NCBI GenBank assembly: GCA_023382715.1
Contig: JAHDWP010000012.1
Coordinates: forward strand, 17,709-81,708
From: Anaerolineae bacterium
GTDB lineage: Bacteria > Chloroflexota > Anaerolineae > Aggregatilineales > Aggregatilineaceae
Length of the DNA: 64,000 bases
Direction of reading: 5' to 3'
Shown here: positions 52,095 through 63,169 of the stretch, piece by piece
How positions within the stretch are numbered: the first letter of the stretch is position 1
Layout: the number at the start of each line of letters is the position of its first letter
Notes under the pieces: generated by a model
What the model was told of the DNA's origin: nothing
What the model saw: the letters and a program-made list of their open reading frames with translations, nothing else
The model's database searches: none
Translations under genes and position numbers: made by a program

Positions 52095-53954
52095 TCATCG
52101 CTGCAGCGACGAGAAGTAATCGTGGATCACGTCGCGCTGATCGAGCGGGATACGCCCGCTCTCCAGCGCATTGCTCACCACATTGCGAAACGCGCTCAGC
52201 ACGCCCGTATAGGAGAGCGCGGACTCCCCGGCAGGGTTCGGCCCGAACTCCCCGCTCTGGACGGGCGGGCTTTCCTCGCCCTCTCCCTGGCCGCTCACGT
52301 CGAGCATGTCGCCGACCGGCCCGCCAAGTGTGGACGGCGCGTGCTCCGGAGTATACTCCTGAAGGCCGCCCGCTGGCACCTGGCCCGGCGTCTCCGCGCT
52401 AGGCCCCTCACCGGCGACGCCCTCCGTCTCTTCCGAGCCTGCCTCGCCCAGGCCAGCGCCCGCGCCCAGCGCGCTCTCCCCCGCCGCCTCGACGCTGTCC
52501 GCCGACTCGCCCTGCCCCTCCGCCGACGGTTCGTCGCCCATCTCCGTCTCTCCACCCTGGCTGAGCGACGGGGCCATCTGCTGGCCTTCGCCCTCACCAG
52601 CGCTGGCCTCTGCGCTCATCTGCTCGCCAGAGTCCGCCTCTCCGCTGGCCTCTGGCTGCGCTGCCTGGGCACCGGACGGCGGCTGCTCCAAATCACTGGA
52701 CTCGTCCGCTCCCTGCTCGGCCCCGGTCTCTGCGGAGAAGATGGCATCCTGCTCCGGGGCAGGCTGATCGTGTCCGGCCTGGGCCATCTCGCGCTCGCTA
52801 GCCGCCGCCTGCTGCTGGGCAACGCGCGCCGCCTCCGCCAACGGCGACTGCTCAGCCTGCTCCTGCTGCTCGCGCAGCAGGTCGCTCGCCTCGCGCAGCG
52901 ACTCCTGCGCCCCCTCCAGATCGCCTTCGCGCAACGCCTCCGCCGTCTCGCGCAACTTCTGCGCCAGGGCAGGATTCTGCTCTTCCAGGGCGTCGGCGGC
53001 CTCGTCCAGCCGCCCGGCCAGGTCTTGGCGCACCTGCTCGTCGAGGTCGCCTGCGGCCAGCTCGTCCGCCAGATCGTCGAGCGCCTCAGCGGTCTCGCCC
53101 AGGTCGGGCCTGGCCATCGCCTCGGCCAGGTCTGCCGTCTGCTCTGAGCCGCTCAGCGGGCGCGCAGCCTGCTGGTAGGCCGCCTCATCCTGGGGAGTCA
53201 TACCGCCAGACATCTCGCCGAGCGACTGCGACGCTTCGGCCAGCGCCGCCACCGCTTCCTCCTGCGAAACATCGGGCTGCTGCAAAATGTCGCGCGCTTC
53301 TTCCAGCGGGCGCGTCAGCGCTTCCCGCTCCTCCGGGCTGAGGGTCGGATCGCGCTCAATGGCCTCGATGGCTTCGTCCAGCGCGGCAACCTGCGCGGCC
53401 ACGGCGCTCTCCAGCTCGCGCTCGGCGCGCAGCTTCCCGGCCTGCGGGTTTTCGCGGAGCAGCAGCGCCAGCAGCACCGCCAGCACCAGCAGCGCTGCGA
53501 TCTCGCGCCCGTTGAAGCGCAGCGGCAGCCGCGCCCTGGCCCGCACGCGCCCGGCGGTCGCCGCAGCGTCGGCCAGTTGCAGCTCGGCCAGCGATTCCGG
53601 CGCGGTGATGCGACCCGTTGACAGCTCCAGCGCCGTGCTGACGCGCTCCTTCAGGTCGAAGCGGCGGTCGAAGTAGCGCGCGCTGTGGGCGACCGAGCGC
53701 GGCCAGGCCCCCACGACAGCCAGCACTGCCAGCATCAGCCCCGCCGAGAGCGCCGCTGTGATGGTCAGCACTTCTTCGGGCAACAGCCACGGCCTGCGCC
53801 ACGCCACCAGCGCCAGGAACACGCCGCTGCTCAGGCCGAGCATCAGCCCGCGCGGCAGCCACACGACCAGCAGCGCCAGGCGGCGCCGGCGATCCCAGCG
53901 CCGGACGCTGTGCGTGAGCGCCGTCGCCGTCTGTTGAGCAAGCGCGCTGTTCAT
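52095..53954 (-). CDS. Large Glu/Gln-rich coiled-coil membrane protein
   Basis: 619 aa from the ATG at 53954 (GAGAGGG upstream). The N-terminal third has three hydrophobic segments (VVWLPRGLMLGLSSGVFLAL; LTITAALSAGLMLAVLAVVG; IAALLVLAVLLALLL). The middle (about 175-400) is a long charged coiled coil rich in Ala, Glu and Gln with repeating motifs such as EALDDLADELAAGDLDEQ. The C-terminal part is disordered and acidic (SEAEGEGQQ-like, Ser/Gly/Glu runs). It resembles DUF4175-type envelope proteins in layout, but no motif confirms it. Preceded by an ABC permease gene across 45 nt. Confidence 0.75.
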   Translation of the reverse strand: MNSALAQQTATALTHSVRRWDRRRRLALLVVWLPRGLMLGLSSGVFLALVAWRRPWLLPEEVLTITAALSAGLMLAVLAVVGAWPRSVAHSARYFDRRFDLKERVSTALELSTGRITAPESLAELQLADAAATAGRVRARARLPLRFNGREIAALLVLAVLLALLLRENPQAGKLRAERELESAVAAQVAALDEAIEAIERDPTLSPEEREALTRPLEEARDILQQPDVSQEEAVAALAEASQSLGEMSGGMTPQDEAAYQQAARPLSGSEQTADLAEAMARPDLGETAEALDDLADELAAGDLDEQVRQDLAGRLDEAADALEEQNPALAQKLRETAEALREGDLEGAQESLREASDLLREQQEQAEQSPLAEAARVAQQQAAASEREMAQAGHDQPAPEQDAIFSAETGAEQGADESSDLEQPPSGAQAAQPEASGEADSGEQMSAEASAGEGEGQQMAPSLSQGGETEMGDEPSAEGQGESADSVEAAGESALGAGAGLGEAGSEETEGVAGEGPSAETPGQVPAGGLQEYTPEHAPSTLGGPVGDMLDVSGQGEGEESPPVQSGEFGPNPAGESALSYTGVLSAFRNVVSNALESGRIPLDQRDVIHDYFSSLQR

Positions 53955-53999
53955 CGTCGCGGACCCTCTCCGGCTCTCCACAGGCCGCGAGCAGCCAGC

Positions 54000-54923
54000 C
54001 TATTCGACATACTGGCGCACGCGGCGGACAGCCAGGATGAAGAACACCAGCGTCAGCAGCACATACATCGCGGTGAACGGTATCCAGGGCGAGATCAGCG
54101 TCAGGTCGTCACCGCTCGTCAGCGTATACGAGAATAACCCGGTTGTGCGTTGGTTGACGAGCAGGTATTGGGTGATGATCGCCGTCGCCGCCGGGTTGAG
54201 GCTCAGCGCGGCTCCTGTGCCATAGAGCAGCCCGATCTCCGTAGACGTATTTCCAGCATCGTCCGGCGAGAAATCGGCCAGCAGCATGACCACGCCCACC
54301 AGGATCGGAATGCCAAACATGAAGAACATGGCCGTCGCATAGGTCAGCAGGCTGGCCGACAGGGTGCGCCGGGCGCGCGCCGAGAAATACGCGCCGATGG
54401 CGCTGAACAGCAGCGCCGTCGCCGCCAGCACCACGAAGGTCAGGATCAGCTCGATCTCCGTGACCCCGCCGAAGAAAAAGGCGATGCTCTGCAGCGGGAT
54501 CGCCGCCAGCAACAGGAGCACCACGTACAGCATGGACGACAGCAGCTTGCCCAGGACAAGCGAATGCGCTGGCAGCAGCGTCGTGCGCAGCAGCTCGAAG
54601 GTCTGGTGCTCGCGCTCGCCGCTGATCGCGCCCGCCGTGAACGCCGGAGCGATGAAGGCCACCAGCAGCATTTCGATGGCGACCACGCCGCCGAACAGCG
54701 TGCGGCCAATCTCGCCCACCTCCGCCTGCCCGCTGACGCTCGTCGAGGACTCGGTCACGGTGACGTAGATCAGCACGGCGAACACGCCCAGCAGCACCAG
54801 GTAGACAGTCAGCACGGTGAACGCGCGCGCGCCGCGCATCCGCCCGCGCAACTCCTTGAAGACCACCGGGTTGCGGATGAGCAGGCGCACAAGGCCGCGC
54901 CACAACCGGGAGATGACCTGCAT
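54000..54923 (-). CDS. ABC-2 type transporter permease (exporter 2)
   Basis: 307 aa from the ATG at 54923. About six hydrophobic segments, with the ABC-2 signature PVVFKELRGRMRGARAFTVL near the N-terminus and an AGAISGEREHQTFELLRTT element (GEREHQT) that is typical of ABC-2 permeases of the ABC-type gliding/GldF-like group. It pairs with the ATPase encoded upstream across about 109 nt. Substrate unknown. Confidence 0.88.
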   Translation of the reverse strand: MQVISRLWRGLVRLLIRNPVVFKELRGRMRGARAFTVLTVYLVLLGVFAVLIYVTVTESSTSVSGQAEVGEIGRTLFGGVVAIEMLLVAFIAPAFTAGAISGEREHQTFELLRTTLLPAHSLVLGKLLSSMLYVVLLLLAAIPLQSIAFFFGGVTEIELILTFVVLAATALLFSAIGAYFSARARRTLSASLLTYATAMFFMFGIPILVGVVMLLADFSPDDAGNTSTEIGLLYGTGAALSLNPAATAIITQYLLVNQRTTGLFSYTLTSGDDLTLISPWIPFTAMYVLLTLVFFILAVRRVRQYVE

Positions 54924-55032
54924 CACGCTCGTTCCGTCCCTTTCACCTGGCCCAATCCTGTTGCCGGCGGGGTGACCGCCACGTCCCCCACACGCCGGGC
55001 AATCTGGGCGCAACGCCCCTCCCGCTGATCCC

Positions 55033-55992
55033 CTACGACACGACGCCTTTCGTGGCGCGCATGAAGACCGACTCCAGATCGCGCGTCTCCTCCGAGAAGC
55101 CCACGACCGGCACGCCGCGCGCCGCCAGCGCTGCCAGCAGCGCGCTGATTCCCGTATCATCGCCGCCGTACTCGATGCGCAGCCGCTTGCGCCCGTGCTC
55201 GTCGGGCAGGTCGCGCAGGTTGCTCACGTCGGCGAAGTGGGCAAGCACTTCCTTCGCCTCGTCCACCCGGTCGAGCAGCGCGATGGTGATCTCGCGGGTG
55301 GGCAGCAGCCGTCGCCGGATTTCGGCGACAGTGCCCTGGGCGACCATCGCCCCGCTCTCGATGATGCCCAGGTGCGTGCAGATCTCAGCCACGTCCGCCA
55401 GGATGTGCGACGAGAAGAAGATCGTCTTGCCCATGCGCGCCATCTCAACCAGCAGCTCGCGCACCTCGATGCGCGCGCGCGGATCGAGGCCCGACGCCGG
55501 CTCGTCGAGAATGAGCACCTCCGGGTCGTGGGCCAGCGTGCGGGCCAGGCTCAGCCGCTGCTTCATGCCGCGACTCAGCTTCTCCACCATATCATCGCGG
55601 CGATGAGACAGGTCTACCAGCGCCAGCAGATCGTTGATCAGGGCGGGCCGGTCGCGCTCTGGAATCTCGTAACAGGCGGCGAAGAAATCCAGGTATTCCC
55701 ACACCTTCATGTCATCGTAGACGCCGAAAAAATCGGGCATGTAGCCAATGGCGCGGCGGACTTCGCGCGGGCGCTCGGTGACCGAGTAGCCGGCGACGTA
55801 GGCATCGCCCGCCGTCGGGGTGATCAGCGTGGTCAGGATGCGCATCGTCGTCGTCTTGCCCGCGCCGTTCGGCCCCACAAAGCCATAGATCGCCCCGCGC
55901 GGCACCGTCAGCCACAGGTCGTCCACAGCAGTGAGCTTGCCGTAGCGTTTGACCAGGCCATGCGTCTCGATGATGTTCTCGTCCGCTGCCAT
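55033..55992 (-). CDS. ABC transporter ATP-binding protein (exporter 2)
   Basis: 319 aa from the ATG at 55992, preceded by GAGGTG. Walker A GPNGAGKTTTMRIL, signature KLSRGMKQRLSLARTLAHDP, Walker B VLILDEPASGLDPR and H-loop SSHIL are all present, with an extra C-terminal 80 residues. The RGMKQR signature and the tail match ABC-2 (CcmA/GldA-like) ATPases. With the permease it forms the second exporter of this operon, beside the pair at 47806-49615. Confidence 0.95.
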   Translation of the reverse strand: MAADENIIETHGLVKRYGKLTAVDDLWLTVPRGAIYGFVGPNGAGKTTTMRILTTLITPTAGDAYVAGYSVTERPREVRRAIGYMPDFFGVYDDMKVWEYLDFFAACYEIPERDRPALINDLLALVDLSHRRDDMVEKLSRGMKQRLSLARTLAHDPEVLILDEPASGLDPRARIEVRELLVEMARMGKTIFFSSHILADVAEICTHLGIIESGAMVAQGTVAEIRRRLLPTREITIALLDRVDEAKEVLAHFADVSNLRDLPDEHGRKRLRIEYGGDDTGISALLAALAARGVPVVGFSEETRDLESVFMRATKGVVS

Positions 55993-56019
55993 ATCCTGCA
56001 CCTCAGTTGCCGCGCCCGG

Positions 56020-58515
56020 CTAGCGATCCATCCGCCCGCGATAGACAACGCGCACATATCTGACGTTATTGTAGGCCAAACCGCCCGTCGGCGAGATGCG
56101 CACCTTGACCGCGTTCTCCGGCCCGGCAAAACGCGCCGCCGAAGCGATGGTCGTCGTCGCAGACTGCTCGTCCAGCGTCACCTCAACCCAGTCCTGCGCA
56201 ACCCAGTCCCACAGCTCGACGCGCAGCTCGCCCTGCCCCTCAAACAAGACATCCAGCGCGTCCACGCGGCTCAGCCGCGCCCCCGGCATAGGCATGAACT
56301 GGAAGACGGCGAAGATATCGGGATATACGTCAAAGGAGTCCGGCGTGATGTCAAGCTGCGTCCGGGGATCGTCCGTGTCCGCCAGCGCCCACGTGGTCAG
56401 GCTGGGCGGCACCTCGACGACATCGCCCGCCGCCTCGACGGTGACGGGCAGCTCGACGATCAGCAGCGTAGTATCCTCGAATTTCGCCGAGACGCCCGGC
56501 ATCTCCACGCCCACCAGCGGCGTGTCCGTCCAGGCGAAGAGATAAGCGCCCATGCCGCGCCCACCGCTCAGATCGTGATCTACGGCCAGCGAGGCCAGCA
56601 GCCGGTAGCGCCGCCGAATCTCCTGCTGGCGCTCTGAGACGCCGGTCGAGGCGCAGGCGAACGGCTCGCCGCGCATGACATCGGCCATCGTCAGCGGAAG
56701 GCCGCGATAGTCGAAGCACCAACCGGGCACGCTGCGCGCGAATTGCCAGGAAGGCCTGGTGTATAGCGCTTGCTGTGGCAACGGGCTGCCCAGCACCAGC
56801 GGGCCGGGGTCCTGCGGGCCGATGGCTATGTCGAAGGTCGTCGTGCTGCCCGGAGCCAGATCGCCCAGGAAGCGCGACTCGCCCTTGATCAGCAGCACGG
56901 CGTCGCGCAGCGTTTCGCCGCTCTGGTTGGTCACGGCGCCGGTGATGCGTGGGGCCAGCCCGCTGGCCAGCGTCCAGGTGGCCTCGCCGCCCACCTGGGG
57001 CGCAGTTGTGAAGCCATCCACCGCGAAGCTGGCAACCGTCCCGGCGTCAATGAGCACCGAGCTGGCGCTGTAGCGCGTCTCCTGGTTGAGCGTTGCGGCG
57101 ACATCCAGCCCCAGGCCCACTTCCGGCAGCGTGCGCAGCGCATAGCCGCGCTCCACCACCAGATCGTAGGTGCCGCGCCGCGACGACTGCACGCCGATCA
57201 GCCCCTTCACCTGCGCCTGTTCCTCGCCCGGCCAGACGCGCACCACAGTCAGCCGGTTGACAGTCGGCTCGCTGCCGCGCAGGTTGAAGCCCAGGTTGTA
57301 AGCCAGCACGCTGAACAACAGCACCAGCCCCGGAATCGTCACCCAGGCCCACTCGCGCCTGTTCAGCCAGCGCAGCACAAAGTAGTTCGCCGGGCCGATG
57401 AGCACCACATAGGCCAGCAGGAACAGGCTCATCTGCCCGAAGCCCGGCAATACAGTGTGGAAGAGAGTCAGCGTGGCCTCGCGGGCCGTCGTCCAGTTGC
57501 GAAAGCCGGACGACCAGCTTGGCCGCTGCCCCGCCGAAGCGATCAGCGCGTACCACAGCTCGCCCCTGCCGCTCCACGAGCGCAGCGGCTCGGCGTTCGG
57601 CTCGACCGCCAGGAAGTCCACCATGCCAGCGCCCACCTGGTGACGGGCCAGCAGCGGCACGTCGCCCTGCTCCACCAGCGCCCGCGCGCCCGGTTTGAGC
57701 GCGCCGGTGACGGCTATGGCGCGCGCGGTCAGCGAGTCGGCGGCCAGCCCCAGGTACCCGGCCAGCGCCGCAAGAGACTCCAGCACAACGGTGCCGCGCG
57801 GCTCGACCGGCAGCAGCGCGCCCAACCCGGCGGTGGTGCGCTGCCAGGCGTCGCCCCCGGCCACGATCAGGTGCCCGCCCGCCAGCACCCACCCCTCGAT
57901 GGCCGCGATCTGCTCGGCGCTCAGCGCCCCGGTGTCGGCGTCGTGCACCAGCAGCACGTCCACGCCCAGCAGGGCCTCAGCCATCGCTGGCAGGTTCTCC
58001 ACGCGCCAGGTTGTCTGATAGGCCGCGCCGGTGCCGGGCGTCCGGGCGGTCATGTCCGCCGCGCCCAGCGGTGATTCGGTCACCGCGATATAGAGCAAAT
58101 CTTCGCGCCCGACCATGCGCAAAGAGGCGCTGCGGCGAGCCACAACTTGCCCGGCGCGATCCACCAGCTCCACGTTGAGCGCCCGCGAATACGTCTCCAG
58201 GGAGAGGTAGACGAACACCTGCTTGCGCGAGCCGCGCGGCAGTTCCAGCGGGGTGCGGTAGTCCGTCTGGCCAATACCACTCGCGCTGTCCCCGCGCACA
58301 CGGATCACGCCGGAGAAGTCGTCGCCACGATTCGCCACGCTCACCCGCAGGGGCATCCACTGCTCGCGCCGGTAGTAGCCGCCGTAGCCGGCGCTGATCG
58401 CGAGATCGATCTCAGCGCCAGCCTGGCGTTCCTGGGAGAAAGCGGTCAGCAGCGGCGCCAGCAGCGCCAGCAGCACAGTCAGAAGGGTCAGGGGGCGGCT
58501 CAAAGTATTCCTCAT
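56020..58515 (-). CDS. Large secreted/membrane protein at head of the MoxR operon
   Basis: 831 aa. The signal peptide LTLLTVLLALLAPLLTAFS is followed by a beta-rich extracytoplasmic region (30-320) with a possible glutamine-amidotransferase-like part (LLVHDADTGALSAEQIAAIE, GGHLIVAGGD). Two hydrophobic segments near 375-420 (MSLFLLAYVVLIGPANYFVL; WVTIPGLVLLFSVLAYNLGF) divide it from a second beta-rich region to the end. The two-helix middle with LIGPANYFVLRWLNRREWAW is common in proteins next to GldG/ABC exporters. It starts the operon, 247 bp after the FHA gene stop. Confidence 0.8.
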   Translation of the reverse strand: MRNTLSRPLTLLTVLLALLAPLLTAFSQERQAGAEIDLAISAGYGGYYRREQWMPLRVSVANRGDDFSGVIRVRGDSASGIGQTDYRTPLELPRGSRKQVFVYLSLETYSRALNVELVDRAGQVVARRSASLRMVGREDLLYIAVTESPLGAADMTARTPGTGAAYQTTWRVENLPAMAEALLGVDVLLVHDADTGALSAEQIAAIEGWVLAGGHLIVAGGDAWQRTTAGLGALLPVEPRGTVVLESLAALAGYLGLAADSLTARAIAVTGALKPGARALVEQGDVPLLARHQVGAGMVDFLAVEPNAEPLRSWSGRGELWYALIASAGQRPSWSSGFRNWTTAREATLTLFHTVLPGFGQMSLFLLAYVVLIGPANYFVLRWLNRREWAWVTIPGLVLLFSVLAYNLGFNLRGSEPTVNRLTVVRVWPGEEQAQVKGLIGVQSSRRGTYDLVVERGYALRTLPEVGLGLDVAATLNQETRYSASSVLIDAGTVASFAVDGFTTAPQVGGEATWTLASGLAPRITGAVTNQSGETLRDAVLLIKGESRFLGDLAPGSTTTFDIAIGPQDPGPLVLGSPLPQQALYTRPSWQFARSVPGWCFDYRGLPLTMADVMRGEPFACASTGVSERQQEIRRRYRLLASLAVDHDLSGGRGMGAYLFAWTDTPLVGVEMPGVSAKFEDTTLLIVELPVTVEAAGDVVEVPPSLTTWALADTDDPRTQLDITPDSFDVYPDIFAVFQFMPMPGARLSRVDALDVLFEGQGELRVELWDWVAQDWVEVTLDEQSATTTIASAARFAGPENAVKVRISPTGGLAYNNVRYVRVVYRGRMDR

Positions 58516-58622
58516 GAAGCTCCCGGATCATCAACGGGCCGCTGATAAGACGCTGGGTCGGGCTGAGAAGTTCCCTCCCCGCCCGGAGACATCAGCGCAG
58601 CGATGTCAGTCGTCTACTCCTA

Positions 58623-58653
58623 ATTGTACGCGATCAGGAGCCTGTTTTCTCAA
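58623..58653 (-). promoter_or_regulatory. Possible promoter of the MoxR-VWA operon
   Basis: Minus strand: TTGAGA (58648-58653), 19-nt spacer (longer than usual), TACAAT (58623-58628). It is about 107 nt before the ATG at 58515 and is the only candidate seen in the 247-bp gap. Confidence 0.4.
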
Positions 58654-58762
58654 CGCGCGCACGCACGGGGCCTCTCACAGCGGGGGCGGGACGTCCTGCG
58701 CCGCCGAGCTGCCCCACACCACGCGGCTATCTCCCGGCCCGCGCCGGACGCAGCCGTCGCGC

Positions 58763-60862
58763 TCACCTGCCGCGCACAGAAGTCGCCGTTGCGCTGGGGG
58801 GCACAGTCGGCAGAATCGAACTTGTGGCTGTGGCAGTCGCCAGCCGCGCCGTCGGCGATGGCGATGGTGATGGTGTATACGTGGGGCTGGGCGTCGGCGT
58901 TGCGGTCGGCGTGGGCAGCACGGGATAGTCCGTCGTCGTCACCAGGCGCTGCGGATCGAAATTCATGCAGGCGAAGTCGGCCAGCGGCACCCAGCCCAAT
59001 CGCCCATCAGCATCTATCTCTACCCGCAGCCAGGCCCCCGAAGGGTCGCGCGCCACCGGGGAATAGGACAGCGCGCCCTGGGCCGGGCCGTCCAACGGCT
59101 GAACGGCCCGGATCGCCGGGTAGTGCTCGCCGGGACCGCTGCGCACCGTGGTCTGTGCGGCGCTCAGCTCGCACACCGGGGAGCCAATGGGCACCTTCTG
59201 CGTCACGCTGGTGTTGGTCCCGTCATGCCCCTGGGCGTACAGTGTGACCAGCCATTCCGCCTGGTTGCCGCCGGGCGTCACGCGGACGCGCTGCTGCCCG
59301 CTGAGGGGCATGGGGGCCGCCAGCAGGTTACCCGCCACATCCGGGCTGGTCGCCCAGATCATGTAGCCGCCTTCGTAGGGCTGCGCCCCGTTGACCGTCC
59401 AGGTGAGCTGCACTTCCTGGACGACATGGCGCACCAACTCTCCGCCGTCCACCACTTCGGCGGTGAGCGACATCGCCGGACGCACGCTGATTTCGTCGGC
59501 TGCGCTGATCGCGTTCTCCTCATCGCGCCGGGCTTCCAGCGTGACGGTATAGCGCCCGCTCGCTTCCAGAGTCAGGTTGTAGGTAGACACGTCAACGGGC
59601 AGCGCGATGCGCTGCTCCCTGCCAGCCCCGACGACGCGCAGCAGCAGCGACCTGGCGCCGCTCACCGTCCAGGTCACCGTGACGGTCTCGCCCAGCATGA
59701 TCTCGTTCGCCGAGAGCGCATAGGCGCTGATCGTGGGTGACGCAGGCACGGGCGTCTCCTCGCCAGCCCGATCCAGCACCAACAGCGCCACCATAGCTGC
59801 CGCCAGCACGCCAATGACCAGCAGCGGTAACAGCAGAACGGGCAGCCAGCCCGGCAGCATCCCGCGCTCTACGAAGCTGCCCGGCACTGACGCCGTGAAG
59901 CCCGCTGAGTCGCGCGAGCGTGCGATCACGGCGAACTCGCGCACTGACAACGCGCCAAACAACTTCCGCCGCCAGCCATAAACTGTGCCGGTCACCGTCT
60001 GCCGCTCGCCGGGCAGGAGCGTCACATGCGGCGCCGACAGCTCGATGATCAGCGCATTGCCCTTGTCCGCCCCGCTGAGATCAATGGGCAGCGGGGCGTT
60101 GCCCTGGTTGTGCAGAAAAACCTTGAGCTGCTCTCCGTGCAGCAGGCGCTCGCTGCCCAGGGCCATGCCAAACCCGCTGAAGGGCAGCACGGTCAGCACC
60201 GCCGGCGCGTCCACCGTTTCGGCGGGGGTGGACTTGGCCCGCACGCGCACGACGAAAGGATAGTCTTCGGGGCGCGTCTCGCTGCGCCGCAGCGGTTTGA
60301 AGCTGACCACCGCCTGGCCCATCTCGCCCGCCGCCAGCTCCATCTCGGTCCGATCCACGCGCACCCAGGTCTTGGGCAGGCCGTCCAGCTCGATGAAAAA
60401 GCGATCAGCCTGCTCGCCGGTATTCTCGATCTTGAGCAACGCCTGGACGTGCGCGCCCGGCGCAACGGCCATGTCCGGGCCTTCCAGGGCCACGCGATAG
60501 GTCGTGCGCGCCAGCACAACGCGCTGCGTGATCTCTTCGGCCCCGCTGCTGTCCAGGGCGGCAGGGGGATGGTAAATCAGCCGCGCGCCGCCGATCTGAA
60601 TCTCTTCCCCGCCGCGCAGCACGTAGGATTCGTGCGGAGATAGCCGCACGCTATCCACATAGGTGCCGTTCGCCGAGTCCAGGTCTTCCAGCCGCGCCTG
60701 ATATTCGTTGAAAGTCAGCTTGAGGTGGTAGCGCGAGATTCCGGTCGTATCGAGCACAAGGTCATTGCCCGACGAGCGCCCCACGGCCACTACTGCCTTG
60801 TTGAGGCGATAGCTCTCGATCGGGCCATCGGGCCAATAGACATCTACTCTGCCGTAGAACAT
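58763..60862 (-). CDS. FHA-domain transmembrane protein with Ig-like and SH3b domains
   Basis: 699 aa. The FHA domain fills about 1-100 (VAVGRSSGNDLVLDTTGISR, then YHLKLTFNEYQARLEDLDSA and NGTYVD), with the GR..S..H/N phosphopeptide-binding pattern. Ig-like and CARDB-like repeats run from about 110 to 330, then one transmembrane helix (LPVLLLPLLVIGVLAAAMVA). Outside are further Ig-like repeats and a bacterial SH3-like domain (TTVRSGPGEHYPAIRAVQ), ending in a Pro/Thr tail. FHA domains read phospho-Thr, so a Ser/Thr kinase would be expected, but none is in the window. It has its own promoter. Confidence 0.88.
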   Translation of the reverse strand: MFYGRVDVYWPDGPIESYRLNKAVVAVGRSSGNDLVLDTTGISRYHLKLTFNEYQARLEDLDSANGTYVDSVRLSPHESYVLRGGEEIQIGGARLIYHPPAALDSSGAEEITQRVVLARTTYRVALEGPDMAVAPGAHVQALLKIENTGEQADRFFIELDGLPKTWVRVDRTEMELAAGEMGQAVVSFKPLRRSETRPEDYPFVVRVRAKSTPAETVDAPAVLTVLPFSGFGMALGSERLLHGEQLKVFLHNQGNAPLPIDLSGADKGNALIIELSAPHVTLLPGERQTVTGTVYGWRRKLFGALSVREFAVIARSRDSAGFTASVPGSFVERGMLPGWLPVLLLPLLVIGVLAAAMVALLVLDRAGEETPVPASPTISAYALSANEIMLGETVTVTWTVSGARSLLLRVVGAGREQRIALPVDVSTYNLTLEASGRYTVTLEARRDEENAISAADEISVRPAMSLTAEVVDGGELVRHVVQEVQLTWTVNGAQPYEGGYMIWATSPDVAGNLLAAPMPLSGQQRVRVTPGGNQAEWLVTLYAQGHDGTNTSVTQKVPIGSPVCELSAAQTTVRSGPGEHYPAIRAVQPLDGPAQGALSYSPVARDPSGAWLRVEIDADGRLGWVPLADFACMNFDPQRLVTTTDYPVLPTPTATPTPSPTYTPSPSPSPTARLATATATSSILPTVPPSATATSVRGR

Positions 60863-60927
60863 GGCGGCTGTCCCTCGTCACAGCGCGGCACAGCGGGCTG
60901 ATGAGACCCGCGCGCAAGAGTCCCTCA

Positions 60928-60955
60928 ATTGTAACGGCCCGCCTCGAAACGACAA
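60928..60955 (-). promoter_or_regulatory. Promoter of the FHA gene
   Basis: Minus strand: TTGTCG (60950-60955), 16-nt spacer, TACAAT (60928-60933), about 65 nt before the ATG. Confidence 0.6.
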
Positions 60956-61062
60956 CCTACGCCCGCTCTGCGCTTGCGCTGTCCAGGCGAGGCGCAGGGG
61001 CGGCGCTCTCGGGGGGCCAGAGGCCATATATAGGCGGGTCTCATCAAGGAGCAGACAAAAAG

Positions 61063-61088
61063 AGGGGCGGGTTTCGGAACCCGCCCCT
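61063..61088. repeat. Palindrome, family A
   Basis: AGGGGCGGGTT and AACCCGCCCCT pair around TCGG. Same core as the 34-nt palindrome at 15394-15427. It lies about 47 nt past the stop of the oppF-like gene and may end its transcript. Confidence 0.8.
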
Positions 61089-61134
61089 GCCATGTACGCC
61101 GGAAATGCGCGCCAGCACGCCGCCGCAGCGGCCC

Positions 61135-62152
<1,018 letters not shown>

Positions 62153-62175
<23 letters not shown>

Positions 62176-63169
62176 AACCGCGCTCCTTTTCCTTGCGCAC
62201 ATCCACCCAGCACGCCATCACGTGGTCAGACTGGCCATCGGGGACGGGTTGCAGAGTCGGATTTTCCTCGTCACACTTGGCAATCTTGAAGGGGCAGCGC
62301 ATCGCAAATGGGCAGCCCTTCGGCAGGAAACGCATATCGGGCGGCGACCCCTCAATGGAGAACAGGCGCTCCCGCTTGCGATCCAGGCGCGGCAGCGAGC
62401 CGAGCAAGCCCACCGTGTAGGGGTGGCGGGGATCGCCGTAGACTTCTTTGGCAGTCCCACGCTCGACAATATACCCGGCGTACATCACCTGCACATTATC
62501 GGCCAGCCCCGCCACGACGCCCAGGTCGTGCGAAATCCAGATCATGGCCATGCCGATCTTGTCCCGCAGACGGCGCACCAGGTCAAGAATCTGGGCCTGG
62601 ATGGTCACGTCTAGAGCTGTCGTCGGCTCGTCCGCGATGAGAAGCTGCGGGTTGCACGACAGGCCCATCGCGATCATGGCGCGCTGGCGCATCCCGCCGG
62701 AGAACTGGTGCGGGTAGTCATCGAGACGGTCTTTGGCCGAGGGGATGCCCACCATCGTCAGCAGTTCTGCCGCGCGCGCCCGCGCCTGGTTGTTGTCCAT
62801 GCCCAGGTGCAGCCGCAAAGCCTCTGTGATCTGGCGGCCAATGGTCAGCACCGGGTTGAGCGAAGTCATGGGGTCCTGGAACACCATGGCGATCTCGGCC
62901 CCGCGCACCAACCGCTGCTTGCTCGGCGGCAGCTTGAGCAGGTCGCGCCCCCGGAAGATCACTTCGCCTTTGGGAATCTCACCGGGCGGCTTGGGGATCA
63001 GGCCCATAATCGAGAGCGCGTGCACGCTCTTGCCGCAGCCGCTTTCGCCCACCACTCCCAGAGTTTCCCCCTCCTGGAGCGTGTACGAGACGCCGTTCAC
63101 GGCGTAGACGGTCCCTTCGTCTGTGTGGAATCGCGTTGTGAGGTCTTTGACCTCCATCAGGACTGCCAA
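62153..63169 (-). CDS. oppD: Oligopeptide/dipeptide ABC transporter ATPase (OppD/DppD)
   Basis: 338 aa with a TTG start at 63169 preceded by AGAGGAGAG at the best spacing. An ATG four codons later is possible but is too far from that SD. Walker [19 protein letters not shown], the signature [20 protein letters not shown], Walker [15 protein letters not shown], and the Cys-rich C-terminus ([19 protein letters not shown]). Pairs with OppF as the heterodimeric motor of a peptide importer. The permeases are not encoded here. Confidence 0.96.
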
